A DNA stretch of 64,000 nucleotides from Modestobacter sp. VKM Ac-2985 (GCF_026967925.1 NZ_JAPVBI010000001.1:868001-932000), one strand, 5' to 3'; positions 1-10,018 are shown, counted from the stretch's first letter. The notes: generated from the letters alone by a model not told the origin. Numbers and translations: made by a program.

Positions 1-1
1 C

Positions 2-538
<537 letters not shown>

Positions 539-542
539 GCCG

Positions 543-1328
543 GTGGACGACCTACAGGACCCCGGGCCGGACTCCGGCAGCACCTCCGTCACCGCCGGCG
601 GTCCGCCTGCGGGAGGCGCCGCACCCGCCGGCGGCTGGCGGACGGCGACCGTCGCCGGGCTCCGCCGGCCGATCGTGCGCTCGGTGGAGCTGCGGCTGGA
701 CGTCCACGACCGCGTCGACCACCTGCCCGGCCAGCACTACGTCGTCCGGCTGACCGCCGAGGACGGCTACACCGCGCAGCGCTCGTACTCGGTGGCCTCG
801 GCGCCGGACGACCCGCTGGTGGAGCTGTTCGTCGAGCGGCTGGACGACGGTGAGGTCTCCACCTACCTCGCCGACGTCGTGGAGCCCGGCGACGAGCTGG
901 AGGTCCGCGGTCCGATCGGTGGCTGGTTCGTCTGGGACGGCGCCACCCCGGCACTGCTGGTCGGTGGCGGCAGCGGCGTCGTCCCGCTGGTCGCGATGGT
1001 CCGGCACGCCCGGGCACTCGGGCGGCTGGACCTGCTCCGGGTCGCGGTCTCGGCCCGCACGCTGGCCGAGCTGCCCTACGCCGACGAGCTGGTGGAGGCG
1101 GGGGCGTTGATCGCGCTGACCCGCGAGGTCCACGGCGTCCGCCCGGCGGCCCGGCTGACCGCGATGGACCTGCTCCCGCTGTGGGAGCCCGGGCAGACCG
1201 CCTACGTCTGCGGGTCCGCGGGCTTCGCCGAGTCCGCCAGCCAGCTGTTGGTCGGGCTGGGTCTGCCGCCGGCGTCGGTGCGGGTGGAGCGGTTCGGGCC
1301 GTCGGCGCTGGAGCTGCCGAAGCGCTGA
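543..1328 (+). CDS. FAD/NAD(P)-binding oxidoreductase (ferredoxin reductase-like)
   Basis: A 261-residue protein with the ferredoxin-NADP reductase layout. An FAD-binding beta barrel holds the motif RSYSVAS near residue 81, followed by a nucleotide-binding half with GGGSGVVPL (about 140-148) and CGSAGFAE (about 223). No 2Fe-2S ferredoxin domain follows, so it is a stand-alone reductase. The N-terminal 30 residues are Gly/Pro/Ala-rich and unlike the family, so the real start could lie downstream of the GTG chosen here. It directly follows the molybdopterin enzyme by 4 nt and probably exchanges electrons with it; the direction of flow is not determinable. Confidence 0.85.
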   Translation: MDDLQDPGPDSGSTSVTAGGPPAGGAAPAGGWRTATVAGLRRPIVRSVELRLDVHDRVDHLPGQHYVVRLTAEDGYTAQRSYSVASAPDDPLVELFVERLDDGEVSTYLADVVEPGDELEVRGPIGGWFVWDGATPALLVGGGSGVVPLVAMVRHARALGRLDLLRVAVSARTLAELPYADELVEAGALIALTREVHGVRPAARLTAMDLLPLWEPGQTAYVCGSAGFAESASQLLVGLGLPPASVRVERFGPSALELPKR

Positions 1329-1339
1329 GCCGGCCTCCC

Positions 1340-1375
1340 GGTCGGAGAGGTGAGGCTATCCTCACCTCTCCGACC
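1340..1375. promoter_or_regulatory. Iron-box-like palindrome doubling as a hairpin
   Basis: Two perfect 16-bp inverted arms (1340-1355 and 1360-1375) surround a 4-nt loop. The central 19 bp (1346-1364, AGAGGTGAGGCTATCCTCA) match 14 of 19 positions of the DtxR/IdeR consensus TTAGGTTAGGCTAACCTAA. It sits 11 nt after the stop of the flavin reductase and just before an iron-siderophore binding protein. It could therefore act both as an iron-dependent repressor site and as a terminator for the upstream pair. The regulatory role is inference from motif and context. Confidence 0.65.
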
Positions 1376-1391
1376 TGATCGAGGAGTGCCT

Positions 1392-2408
1392 GTGCCCCGC
1401 CGTCCCTTCGCCCGCGCCGTCATCGCGACCGCGACCTTCACCACCGTCCTCGGGCTCGCCGCCTGCGGTGGCTCCGACGACGAGGGCACCGCGGCTGCTG
1501 CCGGTTCCTCACCGGCGTCGGATGCCTTCCCGGTCAGCATCGAGAACAAGTTCGGCACCACGGAGATCCCGGAGCAGCCCGAGCGGGTGGTCACCGTCGG
1601 CTTCAACGACCAGGACTTCGTGCTCGCCCTGGGCGTCACCCCGGTCGGCGTCCGGGAGAACCTCGGCGAGTACGACGCCACCCAGCGGCCGTGGGCGCAG
1701 GAGCAGCTCGACGGCGCGGAGCTGCCGACCATCGGTGGTGCGGAGATCGACGTCGAGGCCGTCGCCGCACTGGACCCCGACCTGATCGTCGGCGTCTACT
1801 CCTACATGGACCAGGCGGTGTACGACCAGCTGTCCGGCATCGCGCCGACCCTCGCGCAGACCGACGACCACGCCGACGGCGCCACCCCCTGGCAGGAGCA
1901 GACCCTGCTCACCGGTGAGGCGCTCGGCCTCGAGGAGGAGGCCCAGGAGCTGGTCGCGGACGTCGAGGGGCAGTTCGAGGAGGCGATCAGCGAGAACCCG
2001 GAGTTCGCCGGCACGTCCCTCGCCGTCGACCTGACCGGCGTCGGCTCGGGCCACTACCTGCTCGGCCAGGACGACCTGCGCACCCAGTTCTTCACCGACC
2101 TCGGCTTCACCGTCCCCGAGACGAGCACCGACGTCAGCCAGGAGCGGCTGGACCTGCTGGAGGCCGACGTGCTGGCGGTGAACGGGTACACCCAGGAGGA
2201 CGCCGCCGCGGACACGCTGTTCTCCGCGCTGGACGTGGTCACCTCCGACCGCACGGTCCTGCTGGGCGGCTACGACGGTCCGGTGTCCGCCGCGCTGGGG
2301 TACGGCAGCCCGCTGTCACTGCCGTACCTGCTGGACGAGGTCGTGCCGGCGCTGGCCGACGCCGCGGACGGCGACCCGGCCACCCCGGTCGAGCAGCCGG
2401 CTGCCTGA
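1392..2408 (+). CDS. Iron-siderophore ABC transporter substrate-binding lipoprotein
   Basis: A 338-residue periplasmic-binding protein of the FecB/FhuD type. A signal peptide ends in a lipobox (LGLAACGG), followed by a Ser/Ala linker, then IENKFGTTEIPEQPERVVTVGFNDQD, the usual opening of siderophore binding proteins. GTG at 1392 is preferred over an in-frame start at 1350 because the latter lies inside the iron-box palindrome and would put charged residues ahead of the signal peptide. No permease or ATPase follows, since the next gene is a catalase on the other strand, so it must work with transporter subunits encoded elsewhere. Iron-dependent repression through the upstream palindrome is likely. 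Confidence 0.9.
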   Translation: MPRRPFARAVIATATFTTVLGLAACGGSDDEGTAAAAGSSPASDAFPVSIENKFGTTEIPEQPERVVTVGFNDQDFVLALGVTPVGVRENLGEYDATQRPWAQEQLDGAELPTIGGAEIDVEAVAALDPDLIVGVYSYMDQAVYDQLSGIAPTLAQTDDHADGATPWQEQTLLTGEALGLEEEAQELVADVEGQFEEAISENPEFAGTSLAVDLTGVGSGHYLLGQDDLRTQFFTDLGFTVPETSTDVSQERLDLLEADVLAVNGYTQEDAAADTLFSALDVVTSDRTVLLGGYDGPVSAALGYGSPLSLPYLLDEVVPALADAADGDPATPVEQPAA

Positions 2409-2410
2409 CG

Positions 2411-2452
2411 CACGACAGGCCCGGTACGCGGGTGCGCACCGGGCCTGCCGTG
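2411..2452 (+). terminator. GC-rich hairpin terminator
   Basis: Arms 2411-2425 and 2438-2452 pair at 14 of 15 positions around a 12-nt loop, directly after the stop of the siderophore-binding protein and between convergent genes. There is no U-tract, as is common in high-GC actinobacteria. It may serve both strands. Confidence 0.6.
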
Positions 2453-2477
2453 GTCGGCCCCGGGGTGGGGCGGTGGC

Positions 2478-4589
2478 TCAGGCGGCCGGCGGCACCGCGC
2501 TGGAGGTGACCAGCTCGGCCCGCGCCCAGACCTTGTGCTGGCCCATCGCCGCGAGGAGGTCCGCGGCCAGGCCTGCGCCGCTGTCTGCGCTGAGCACACC
2601 CGGGCCCGACGTGTCGATGCCGGCCGCGGTGAGCACCTCGGCGCCGTCGCCCCACGTGCCGAACGCCTTCAGCTGACGGAACGCCTCGTGCAGCAGCACG
2701 ACGGCCTTGATGTCCTTCTCCTTCGGGGCGCCGTCGGCGACGACGACCGCGTCGAACTCGATCGACCGGGCGGTCACGTAGGTGCGCTCCACGACCTGCG
2801 TGCTCGCGCCGGAGCCGAGCTCGCCGCCGACCGGGGCGAGCACCTTCACTTGGGCACCGGCGGCCTCGATCGCCTCGCGGAACGCGGCGATGCCGGCCAG
2901 GTCGGCGTCCGGCCCGGCGATGACGGCGACCTGCCGACCGTCGATGGGGTACGCCTCACCCGTCACCTGCGCGAGCGCCGGCGAGGCGGGCAGGTGCTCG
3001 ACCAGGTCGGGCTTCGGCGCCGGCAGCCCGAGCCCGGCGGCCACCGCCTCGCACAGCTCGGTGTCGATCTTGGCGAGGACGCCGAGCGCCCGCTCCTTGA
3101 TCTCGCGCTCGTACACCTTGCCCAGCTCGAAGGTGTACGCCTCGGTGACGTGCACCTGCTCGGGGTGCGACAGGCTCGCGTAGAACATCGCCGGCTGGGA
3201 GAAGTGGTCCTCGAAGGAGGACTGGCTCTCCCGGACGACGTCGCCCTCGACGTGCCGTGGCACGTTGACGTAGCCGCCGTGCTCCCAGTCCGCGGGCTCC
3301 GGCTCGCCACCGTCCACCGTGTTCGGCAGGTAGGGGGCGTCGCCGGTGGGGATGCCCTGCTGCATGAAGCCGTCGCGGTGGTTGTCGTTCACCGGGGCGT
3401 GCGGGCGGTTGATCGGGATCTGCCGCCAGTTCGGCCCACCGAGCCGGGTGAGCTGGGTGTCCAGGTAGGAGAAGTTGCGGCCCTGCAGCAGCGGGTCGTT
3501 GGTGAACTCGATGCCGGGGACGACGTGGCCGGTGTTGAAGGCCACCTGCTCGGTCTCGGCGAAGTAGTTCGTCGGGTTGGCGTTCAGCACGAGCTTCCCG
3601 ATCGGCTGGACCGGAACCATCTCCTCGGGGACGATCTTGGTCGGGTCGAGCAGGTCGATGCCGGAGAACATCTGCTCGTCGTTGTCCGGGAACACCTGGA
3701 CGCCGAGCTCCCACTCCGGGAACGCGCCGGCCTCGATCGCGTCGGCGAGGTCGCGGCGGTGGAAGTCCGGGTCGGTGCCCATCGCCAGCTGCGCCTCCTC
3801 CCAGGTGAGGGAGTGCACGCCCAGCTTCGGGGTCCACTTGAACTGCACCAGCACGGTCTCCCGCGCCTCGTTGACCAGCCGGAAGGAGTGGACGCCGAAG
3901 CCCTCCATCATCCGGAAGGAGCGCGGGATGCCCCGGTCGCTCATGTTCCAGATCGTGTGGTGGGTGGCCTCGGTGTGCAGGGTGACGAAGTCCCAGAAGG
4001 AGTCGTGCGCCGACTGGGCCTGCGGGATCTCCCGGCTCGGGCTCGGCTTCCCGGCGTGGATGATGTCCGGGAACTTGATCGCGTCCTGGATGAAGAAGAC
4101 CGGCATGTTGTTGCCGACCAGGTCCCAGTTCCCCTCCGTGGAGTAGAACTTCACCGCGAACCCGCGGGTGTCCCGGGCGGTGTCGGCCGAGCCGCGTGAT
4201 CCCAGCACCGTGGAGAACCGCACGAAGACCGGGGTCTCCAGGTCCTTCTCCGCCAGGACGGCGGCGCGGGTGATGTTCGCCGCGGTGCCGTAGGCGGTGA
4301 AGACGCCGTGCGCGGCCGCGCCGCGGGCGTGCACCACGCGCTCCGGGATGCGCTCGTGGTCGAAGGCGTTGATCTTCTCGCGGAGGTGGAAGTCCTCCAG
4401 CAGCGTCGGCCCGCGCCGGCCGGCCTTGAGCGAGTGGTCGGTGTCCGGGAGGCGGACGCCCATCGGTGACGTCACGAACTCGCCGGCCTGGGCGCGAGGG
4501 TCACGGCCGTCCTCCGGGCCCTCGTAGCCGACGCCGGTGGCGCTGACGGTCTTCGGTGCGGACTGGTCGGGCTTGCGCTGCGGAGGCAT
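2478..4589 (-). CDS. katE: Large-subunit heme catalase (HPII type)
   Basis: A 703-residue clade-2 catalase that decomposes hydrogen peroxide. The essential histidine is in [11 protein letters not shown] (H87), the distal asparagine in [13 protein letters not shown], and the heme-ligand tyrosine in [18 protein letters not shown]. After about residue 540 comes the C-terminal flavodoxin/DJ-1-like domain ([20 protein letters not shown]), present only in large-subunit catalases; the total length matches HPII. It is transcribed alone, divergently from the FNT channel across 179 bp. This is expected to be a stress-defence enzyme; its regulator is not visible. Confidence 0.97.
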   Translation of the reverse strand: MPPQRKPDQSAPKTVSATGVGYEGPEDGRDPRAQAGEFVTSPMGVRLPDTDHSLKAGRRGPTLLEDFHLREKINAFDHERIPERVVHARGAAAHGVFTAYGTAANITRAAVLAEKDLETPVFVRFSTVLGSRGSADTARDTRGFAVKFYSTEGNWDLVGNNMPVFFIQDAIKFPDIIHAGKPSPSREIPQAQSAHDSFWDFVTLHTEATHHTIWNMSDRGIPRSFRMMEGFGVHSFRLVNEARETVLVQFKWTPKLGVHSLTWEEAQLAMGTDPDFHRRDLADAIEAGAFPEWELGVQVFPDNDEQMFSGIDLLDPTKIVPEEMVPVQPIGKLVLNANPTNYFAETEQVAFNTGHVVPGIEFTNDPLLQGRNFSYLDTQLTRLGGPNWRQIPINRPHAPVNDNHRDGFMQQGIPTGDAPYLPNTVDGGEPEPADWEHGGYVNVPRHVEGDVVRESQSSFEDHFSQPAMFYASLSHPEQVHVTEAYTFELGKVYEREIKERALGVLAKIDTELCEAVAAGLGLPAPKPDLVEHLPASPALAQVTGEAYPIDGRQVAVIAGPDADLAGIAAFREAIEAAGAQVKVLAPVGGELGSGASTQVVERTYVTARSIEFDAVVVADGAPKEKDIKAVVLLHEAFRQLKAFGTWGDGAEVLTAAGIDTSGPGVLSADSGAGLAADLLAAMGQHKVWARAELVTSSAVPPAA

Positions 4590-4768
4590 GCGGGAGCTCC
4601 TGTGCTCGGAGGAGGGGTTCGGCGTCGACTACCCGGTCGTCGGCGCGGGGGAAACGGTGGCCGGCGACGTGTGACGTTGTCGGCCCCGGGTGTGGGCCTG
4701 CCTGCGCGGGGTAGTTCGCGCCCGGACCGCGGCGCCCCGACTGCCCGGCCGTCTGGGCAGGAGACACC

Positions 4769-5638
4769 GTGGGCACCACCCGTGAAGACCTCAGCGGGAC
4801 CGACCCGGCACACGAGGGCTTCGGCGACCCCGATCCGGCCCGCGAAGAGCTGGGGGAGACCGACGGCCCCACCGAGGACGAGCTCCAGCAGGCCTTCGAC
4901 GCCATCGTCAGCGACGGTGCCCAGCGGCTGCACCGCAACTGGCGCGAGGTGCTCACCACCGGGTTCGCCGGGGGCCTGGAGGTCGCCACCGGGGTGCTCC
5001 TGCTGTTCGCCGTCTACGCCGAGACCGGCAGCCACCTGCTGGCCGGGCTGGCCTTCTCGGTCGGCTTCATCGCCCTCCTGCTGGCCCGCAGCGAGCTCTT
5101 CACGGAGGGCTTCCTCGTCCCGGTGACCGCCGTGGCCGCCGGCCGGGCGAGCTTCGCCCAGCTGGGGAAGCTGTGGGGCGGCACCCTGGTGGCCAACCTG
5201 CTGGGCGGCTGGCTGTTCATGTGGCTGGCGGTGCGGGCCTTCCCGGACCTGCGGGCCACCGCGATCGAGAGCGCGGTCCACTTCGTCGACTCACCGCTGG
5301 ACCTGCAGTCGGCGTCGCTGGCCTTCCTGGCCGGCATCGCGATCACGTTGATGACCCGGATGCAGCACGGCACCGAGTCCGACCCGGCCAAGATCGTCGC
5401 GGCGATCGCCGGCGCCTTCGTGCTGGCCGGGCTGCAGCTGTTCCACTCGATCCTGGACTCGCTGATCATCTTCGCGGCCCTGCACGCGGGGGCCCCGTTC
5501 GGCTACGGCGACTGGCTCGCCTGGCTCTGGTACACCGTCCTGCTGAACATGGCCGGTGGGCTGTTCGTGGTCACCCTGCTGCGGCTCGTCCGCAGCAAGG
5601 ACATGATCAAGGAGGAGCGGGCAGAAGCCGGCCGGTGA
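4769..5638 (+). CDS. Formate/nitrite transporter (FNT) family protein
   Basis: A 289-residue membrane protein with a 40-residue acidic cytoplasmic N-terminus (rich in D/E/G) followed by about six hydrophobic helices. The segments GFAGGLEVATGVLLLFAV, ARSELFTEGF and FHSILDSLIIFAAL fit the YfdC-like branch of the FNT channels. Those proteins form pentameric anion channels, but the substrate of this branch is unsettled. The start is GTG with an AGGAG about 5 nt upstream. It ends 2 nt from the convergent DUF1990 gene, so there is no room for a private terminator. Confidence 0.85.
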   Translation: MGTTREDLSGTDPAHEGFGDPDPAREELGETDGPTEDELQQAFDAIVSDGAQRLHRNWREVLTTGFAGGLEVATGVLLLFAVYAETGSHLLAGLAFSVGFIALLLARSELFTEGFLVPVTAVAAGRASFAQLGKLWGGTLVANLLGGWLFMWLAVRAFPDLRATAIESAVHFVDSPLDLQSASLAFLAGIAITLMTRMQHGTESDPAKIVAAIAGAFVLAGLQLFHSILDSLIIFAALHAGAPFGYGDWLAWLWYTVLLNMAGGLFVVTLLRLVRSKDMIKEERAEAGR

Positions 5639-5640
5639 CG

Positions 5641-6189
5641 TCAGCCGGCCCGCGCGGCGCGGCGGATCGTGGTCACGTAGCGGTCCAGTGCCAGCCCCTG
5701 CACCCGCCGGCTGACCGGGCCGCCCAGCCGGGACAGCGGCGTCGCCAGCCGGGAGAACGCCCGCAGCGTGTAGACCACGTCGCCCGCTGGCTCCAGCGTG
5801 ACGACGAAGGACTCCTCGCCGCTCTCCGGGTGCCCGGGCAGCGTGCCGTACCCGAACCCGCGTCGCCGGGGCTCGTCGACCACCCAGACCACCCGGCAGG
5901 GGATGTCCATCCCCAGCCGTCCGAACCCCGCCGTCATCAGCACCACCGTGCCGGGGGTGCTGGCCGGTCCGTCAGCCCGGACCCGCAGCCCCGCGCCACG
6001 CTGAGCGGCCCAGTCGAACACCGCGGCCGCGGCCCGCTCGAACTCCGCCCGGCCCGAGCCCACGACGGCGGACCGCTCGACGTGGTGGTGGCCGGCCGGC
6101 AGGGTCGCGTCCTGCGTGGCCCCGACCTCGGGGTAGGTGAACGGTGCGTCGACCAGCTGCGGCAGCGTCACGCGGCGGAGGAGTCCCAC
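5641..6189 (-). CDS. DUF1990 family protein
   Basis: A 182-residue protein of the DUF1990 family: early FTYPEVGATQ, central GAGLRVRADGP, then GFGYGTLPGHPESGEESFVV and a late FSRLATPLSRLGGPVSRRVQ segment. Function is unknown; the fold is usually predicted to resemble START/SRPBCC lipid-binding domains. GTG at 6189 was chosen because the longer frame reaching 6333 would overlap the divergent HipA-like gene and adds a low-complexity extension unlike the family. The starts of the two divergent genes are 52 bp apart, so their promoters overlap. Confidence 0.85.
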   Translation of the reverse strand: MGLLRRVTLPQLVDAPFTYPEVGATQDATLPAGHHHVERSAVVGSGRAEFERAAAAVFDWAAQRGAGLRVRADGPASTPGTVVLMTAGFGRLGMDIPCRVVWVVDEPRRRGFGYGTLPGHPESGEESFVVTLEPAGDVVYTLRAFSRLATPLSRLGGPVSRRVQGLALDRYVTTIRRAARAG

Positions 6190-6225
6190 GCCGTCAGTCT
6201 CCCCGGCCGGGGCAGGGTCCGCCGG

Positions 6226-6231
6226 TAGGCT
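6226..6231 (+). promoter_or_regulatory. Candidate -10 box for the HipA-like gene
   Basis: TAGGCT matches the actinobacterial TANNNT -10 and ends 11 nt before the GTG at 6242, leaving almost no 5' leader. No convincing -35 is seen. Confidence 0.35.
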
Positions 6232-6241
6232 GCCCAGCACT

Positions 6242-7099
6242 GTGCTCCCCGCTGTCTCCGCCACCCGGTACGTCACCCCGCTGCGCGAGGGTGGCTCGCT
6301 GCCGGGGCTCATGGAGGCCGACGACCTGGGCACCTACGTGGTCAAGTGGCGGGCCGCCGGGCAGGGCGTGAAGGTGCTCGCCGCGGAGGTGGTCTGCGGG
6401 GAGCTGGCCCGCCGGCTGGCCCTGCCGGTCCCTGCGCTCGTGACCGTGGACGTCGTCCCGGAGCTGGCGGTGGGGGAGCCGGACCAGGAGGTCCAGGAGC
6501 TGCTGCGCCGGTCCGCCGGGACGAACCTCGGGATGGACTACCTGCCCGGCGCGCTGGACTTCGAGGCCGGCGCCGCCCAGGTCGACCCGGAGCTGGCCGG
6601 GCGGGTGCTGTGGTTCGACGCGCTGATCGGCAACGTCGACCGGTCGTGGCGCAACCCGAACATGCTCTTCTGGCACGGGCGACTGCACCTGATCGACCAC
6701 GGTGCCGCGCTCACCTTCCACCACCACTGGCCGGGCGCGCCCGCCGCCGTGCCCCGCCCGTACGACGCGGCGCAGCACGCGCTGGTGGAGTGCGACCCCG
6801 ACGTCGTGGCCGCCGACGCCGCGCTGGGGCCGCGGGTCACCGGCTCGCTGCTCACCGATGTGCTGGCCCAGGTGCCCGACGCGTGGCTGGAGGGGGCGAC
6901 GCCGGAGGAGACCGCCGAGGAGGTCCGCGCCCGCTACGTCGGCCAGCTGCTGCAGCGGTTGGCGGCCCGCGACGTCTGGCTGCCCGCGCTCGTCGCGGCG
7001 GCCGCCGCGGGCGGAGCCGGTCGGCGCACCGCCCCCCGCGGGCAGAACCGTCCGTCGTGGCTCGGCCCGCCGCCGCCGGAGGGCGTGAGCCAGCGGTGA
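6242..7099 (+). CDS. HipA-like protein kinase family protein
   Basis: A 285-residue protein of the short HipA-like kinase family. Visible features are an N-terminal glycine-rich lobe with the lysine-containing YVVKWRAAGQGVKVLAAE, the catalytic loop FDALIGNVDRSWRNPNMLFW (Asp and downstream Asn), and the metal-binding IDHGAAL in place of DFG. It is shorter than classical HipA (about 440 aa), lacks the HipA N-terminal subdomain, and has no HipB-like DNA-binding antitoxin beside it. It overlaps the DUF3037 gene by 4 nt, a pairing seen in many bacteria, so the two probably act together. Its target is unknown. A decayed copy of part of this gene lies near 10.06 kb. Confidence 0.85.
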   Translation: MLPAVSATRYVTPLREGGSLPGLMEADDLGTYVVKWRAAGQGVKVLAAEVVCGELARRLALPVPALVTVDVVPELAVGEPDQEVQELLRRSAGTNLGMDYLPGALDFEAGAAQVDPELAGRVLWFDALIGNVDRSWRNPNMLFWHGRLHLIDHGAALTFHHHWPGAPAAVPRPYDAAQHALVECDPDVVAADAALGPRVTGSLLTDVLAQVPDAWLEGATPEETAEEVRARYVGQLLQRLAARDVWLPALVAAAAAGGAGRRTAPRGQNRPSWLGPPPPEGVSQR

Positions 7100-7491
7100 C
7101 CGGTCTGGACACCTTCGAGTACGCCGTCCTGCGGGTGGTGCCGCGGGTCGAGCGCGGGGAGTCGCTCAACGCCGGGGTGCTCGTCTACTGCCGGCAGCGG
7201 GACTACCTGGGCTCGCGCGTGCACCTGGACGTCGACCGGCTGCACGCCCTCGACCCCACGGCGGACCCCGCCGCGATCACCGCCGCACTCCAGGCCGCCG
7301 CGGACGTCTGCTCGGCCGCGGTCGCGGCAGGTGCGGCCGGGCGCGAGGCGCTGGGGTCGCGGTTCCGCTGGCTGACCGCCCCGCGCAGCACCGTCGTGCA
7401 GCCCAGCGCCGTGCACACCGGGCTCACCGCCGACCCGGACGCCGAGGCCGACCGGCTGCTGCGGCTGCTGGTCCTCCCCGTCCAGGCCTGA
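7096..7491 (+). CDS. DUF3037 family protein
   Basis: A 131-residue protein. The opening FEYAVLRVVPRVERGESLNAGVLVYCRQRDYL is the DUF3037 signature, and a later PLGSRFRWL-like stretch (EALGSRFRWLTAPRSTVVQ) is also typical. The GTG start overlaps the stop of the HipA-like kinase (GTGA), showing translational coupling. Function is unknown; constant linkage to HipA-like kinases suggests it is a partner or substrate of the kinase. A 14-bp perfect palindrome (7504-7517) follows 12 nt after the stop and may end transcription. Confidence 0.85.
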   Translation: MTGLDTFEYAVLRVVPRVERGESLNAGVLVYCRQRDYLGSRVHLDVDRLHALDPTADPAAITAALQAAADVCSAAVAAGAAGREALGSRFRWLTAPRSTVVQPSAVHTGLTADPDAEADRLLRLLVLPVQA

Positions 7492-7629
7492 CCTCCCAGT
7501 CCGAGGACCGCGGTCCTGGCCCCTCCGGTGGCGTGTCCGCGACCCCGGCGCCGCACCCGTCCCGGTCGGTGGCTACTCACTGTCTACGGCTGGACACGCC
7601 GCGCTCAGACGCCCCGTCGGGATCCCGCA

Positions 7630-7685
7630 GGTCACCCAGCACTCGTGCCGCGCCCGCCGAGATAGTGATGTACGTCACTTAGCGT
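7630..7685 (+). promoter_or_regulatory. Promoter region of first phoX with CRP-like site
   Basis: A -10 box TAGCGT (7680-7685) lies 37 nt before the ATG. Abutting it is AGTGATGTACGTCACT (7664-7679), an inverted repeat with GTGA-N6-TCAC spacing, as in CRP/FNR-family sites. GGTCACC at 7630 lies exactly 50 nt before the -10, the same distance as in the second phoX promoter. Regulator identity is inference. Confidence 0.5.
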
Positions 7686-7722
7686 CCCGGTCCTCAGCGC
7701 CGACCTGACCAGAGGACCTCCC

Positions 7723-9951
7723 ATGACGGACATCGCGCCCACCCGCCGTCGCCTGCTCCTCCCTCTCCTGGACTCCTTCCGACATGGCAGTCGCACGCAC
7801 ACGACGTGCCACTACAAGTGCGGCAACGCCTGCGATGCCCCCGTGCCGAACAAGTCGGACAACCCGACCATCGGCGAGGTCGTCGAGAGCGCCTTCAGCC
7901 GGCGGACCCTGCTCAAGGCCGCCGGCGCCGGTGCGCTGGTCGTGGCAGTGGGCCCCTTGCGCTCCACGCCCGCGCTGGCCACCGGGCCGGGCGGAGGTCG
8001 GCAGCCGCACCCGGATGCGCCACTCACCTTCGAGCCGGTCGAGCAGAACCTCCTGGACGAACTCGTCACCGCCACCGGCTACCAGTACGCCGTCGTCCTG
8101 CGCTGGGGCGACCCGGTGCTGCCGGACGCCCCGGAGTTCGACGTCGACGCCCAGACGCCGGAGGCCCAGGCGAAGCAGTTCGGCTACAACTGCGACTACA
8201 TCGGCGTGCTGCCCCTGGACCACAGCGGACACCGGGCACTGATCGTGGTCAACCACGAGTACACCAACGAACAGCTCATGTTCGTTGGGGTGGCGGACGA
8301 GGACGCGCCCACCACCGACCAGCAGAAGCGCATCGCGATGATGGCCCACGGCCTCTCGGTCGTGGAGCTGCACCGGGAGGGGGCCTCGGGCAACTGGCGA
8401 CCGGACCGGATGGGGAAGCGCAACCGTCGGCTGACGCCGATGACGCCCTTCGAGCTCACCGGACCGGTGGCCGGCTCGGAGTACGTGCAGACCAGCGCCG
8501 ACCCCGCGGGCCGCCTCGTCCTCGGGACGCTGAACAACTGTGCCGGGGGCATGACGCCGTGGGGCACCACGCTGCACGGGGAGGAGAACTTCAACCAGTA
8601 CTTCGGGGCGACGACGCCTTTCGTGGAGGACTCGAGGGAGCCGCGGTGGTCCCGCTACGGCATCTCCACCGAGGAGCCCGGTGGCCGCCGGTGGGACCAG
8701 GTCGATCCCCGGTTCGACGTCACCCAGGAGCCCAACGAGCCCAACCGCTTCGGGTACATCGTCGAACTCGACCCGTACGACCCCACCTCCACGCCGAAGA
8801 AGCGGACCGCGCTCGGGCGCTTCAAGCACGAGGGGGCGAACGTCCAGATCGCCGAGGACGGACGCGTCGTCGCCTACTCGGGCGACGACGAGCGCTTCGA
8901 CTACATCTACAAGTTCGTGTCGAAGGAGCGCTACCGCCCCGGTCACGACCGCGCGACGCGTGCGCACAACATGACCCTGCTGGAGGAGGGCGACCTCTAC
9001 GTCGGCCGCTTCACCGGCGACTCGCCCCCCGAGCAGATCGACGGTCTCGCGACGCTGCCCGCCGACGGTGAGTTCGACGGCACCGGCCACTGGCTGCCCC
9101 TGGTCAAGGACGGGCAGTCGATGATCCCGGGCAAGTCGGTGCCCTGGGTGTTGACCTTCACCCGGCTGGCCGCGGACCGGCTGGGCAGGCAGCTGGACGC
9201 CAACGGCGACTTCCCCGACCCGGCCGCACCCGTGGTCGTCGACCCCTCGCAGCTGCCCACCCGGATGGACCGGCCCGAGGACATCCAGGTCAACCCGGTC
9301 AACGGCCGGGTCTACGCCGCGCTGACCAACAACTCGCAGCGGGAGGTGGCCGACGAGCCCAACCCGGTGTCCCGGTCCTTCGCCTTCGACCTCGAGGACG
9401 GCACCTACGAGGAGCGGTCGGGCAACCGGAACGGGCACGTGCTGGAGTGGCTGGAGACCGACGGGATCGCCGGGGACGACTTCTACTGGCGGGTGTTCAT
9501 CGTGGCCGGTGACCCGGAGACGCCGGGGACCTACTTCGCCGGCTACGACAAGACCCAGGTCAGCGCCCTCTCGTGCCCGGACAACCTCGAGTTCGACCCC
9601 GCCGGCAACCTGTGGATCTCGACCGACGGGACCGTGCTCTCGACGAGGAACCGCGAGGTCGGCACCTACGCCGGGACCAACGACGGGCTCTTCGCCGTGC
9701 CGACGGCGGGGCCGGAGCGTGGCCACCTCAAGGCGTTCCTGACGGTGCCCGTCGGTGCGGAGTGCAGTGGGCCGCTGATCACCCCGGACGTCCGCTCGGT
9801 CTTCGTCGCGGTCCAGCACCCCGGCGAGACCCCCGGGTCGACCCGCGAGGCACCGTCGAGCACCTGGCCGGACCGGCTGGCAGAGCGGCCGTTCCCGCGG
9901 CCCAGCGTGGCGGTCGTCTTCCGGCCCGACGGCGGTCGGATCGGCAGCTGA
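7723..9951 (+). CDS. phoX: PhoX-family alkaline phosphatase, copy 1
   Basis: A 742-residue PhoX/DUF839 protein. A cysteine-containing N-terminus (TCHYKCGNACD, about 28-38) precedes a twin-arginine signal SRRTLLKAAGAGALVVAVG (from residue 59), so the protein should be exported folded by Tat. The mature part has the family's DYIGVLPLD, VNHEYTNEQLM, NNCAGGMTPWGTTLHGEENFNQYF and CPDNLEFDPAGNLWISTDG segments. PhoX enzymes use calcium and iron to release phosphate from organic esters. It is followed by a terminator and a second, closely similar copy in tandem. Its promoter carries a CRP-like site not found in copy 2. Confidence 0.93.
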   Translation: MTDIAPTRRRLLLPLLDSFRHGSRTHTTCHYKCGNACDAPVPNKSDNPTIGEVVESAFSRRTLLKAAGAGALVVAVGPLRSTPALATGPGGGRQPHPDAPLTFEPVEQNLLDELVTATGYQYAVVLRWGDPVLPDAPEFDVDAQTPEAQAKQFGYNCDYIGVLPLDHSGHRALIVVNHEYTNEQLMFVGVADEDAPTTDQQKRIAMMAHGLSVVELHREGASGNWRPDRMGKRNRRLTPMTPFELTGPVAGSEYVQTSADPAGRLVLGTLNNCAGGMTPWGTTLHGEENFNQYFGATTPFVEDSREPRWSRYGISTEEPGGRRWDQVDPRFDVTQEPNEPNRFGYIVELDPYDPTSTPKKRTALGRFKHEGANVQIAEDGRVVAYSGDDERFDYIYKFVSKERYRPGHDRATRAHNMTLLEEGDLYVGRFTGDSPPEQIDGLATLPADGEFDGTGHWLPLVKDGQSMIPGKSVPWVLTFTRLAADRLGRQLDANGDFPDPAAPVVVDPSQLPTRMDRPEDIQVNPVNGRVYAALTNNSQREVADEPNPVSRSFAFDLEDGTYEERSGNRNGHVLEWLETDGIAGDDFYWRVFIVAGDPETPGTYFAGYDKTQVSALSCPDNLEFDPAGNLWISTDGTVLSTRNREVGTYAGTNDGLFAVPTAGPERGHLKAFLTVPVGAECSGPLITPDVRSVFVAVQHPGETPGSTREAPSSTWPDRLAERPFPRPSVAVVFRPDGGRIGS

Positions 9952-9966
9952 CCCGGTGACGCAGGG

Positions 9967-9991
9967 GCCCGGCCGCACACGGCGGCCGGGC
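9967..9991 (+). terminator. Hairpin terminator after phoX copy 1
   Basis: Perfect 10-bp arms (9967-9976 and 9982-9991, GCCCGGCCGC and its complement) with a 5-nt loop lie 15 nt after the stop codon. They separate transcription of the two phoX copies. Confidence 0.65.
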
Positions 9992-10018
9992 TCCTGCTGC
10001 GCTCTGGCAGCTGGGCTC

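Noticed and set aside
2535-4199. A 554-codon plus-strand frame
   Set aside because: Antisense to the catalase, with no family features.
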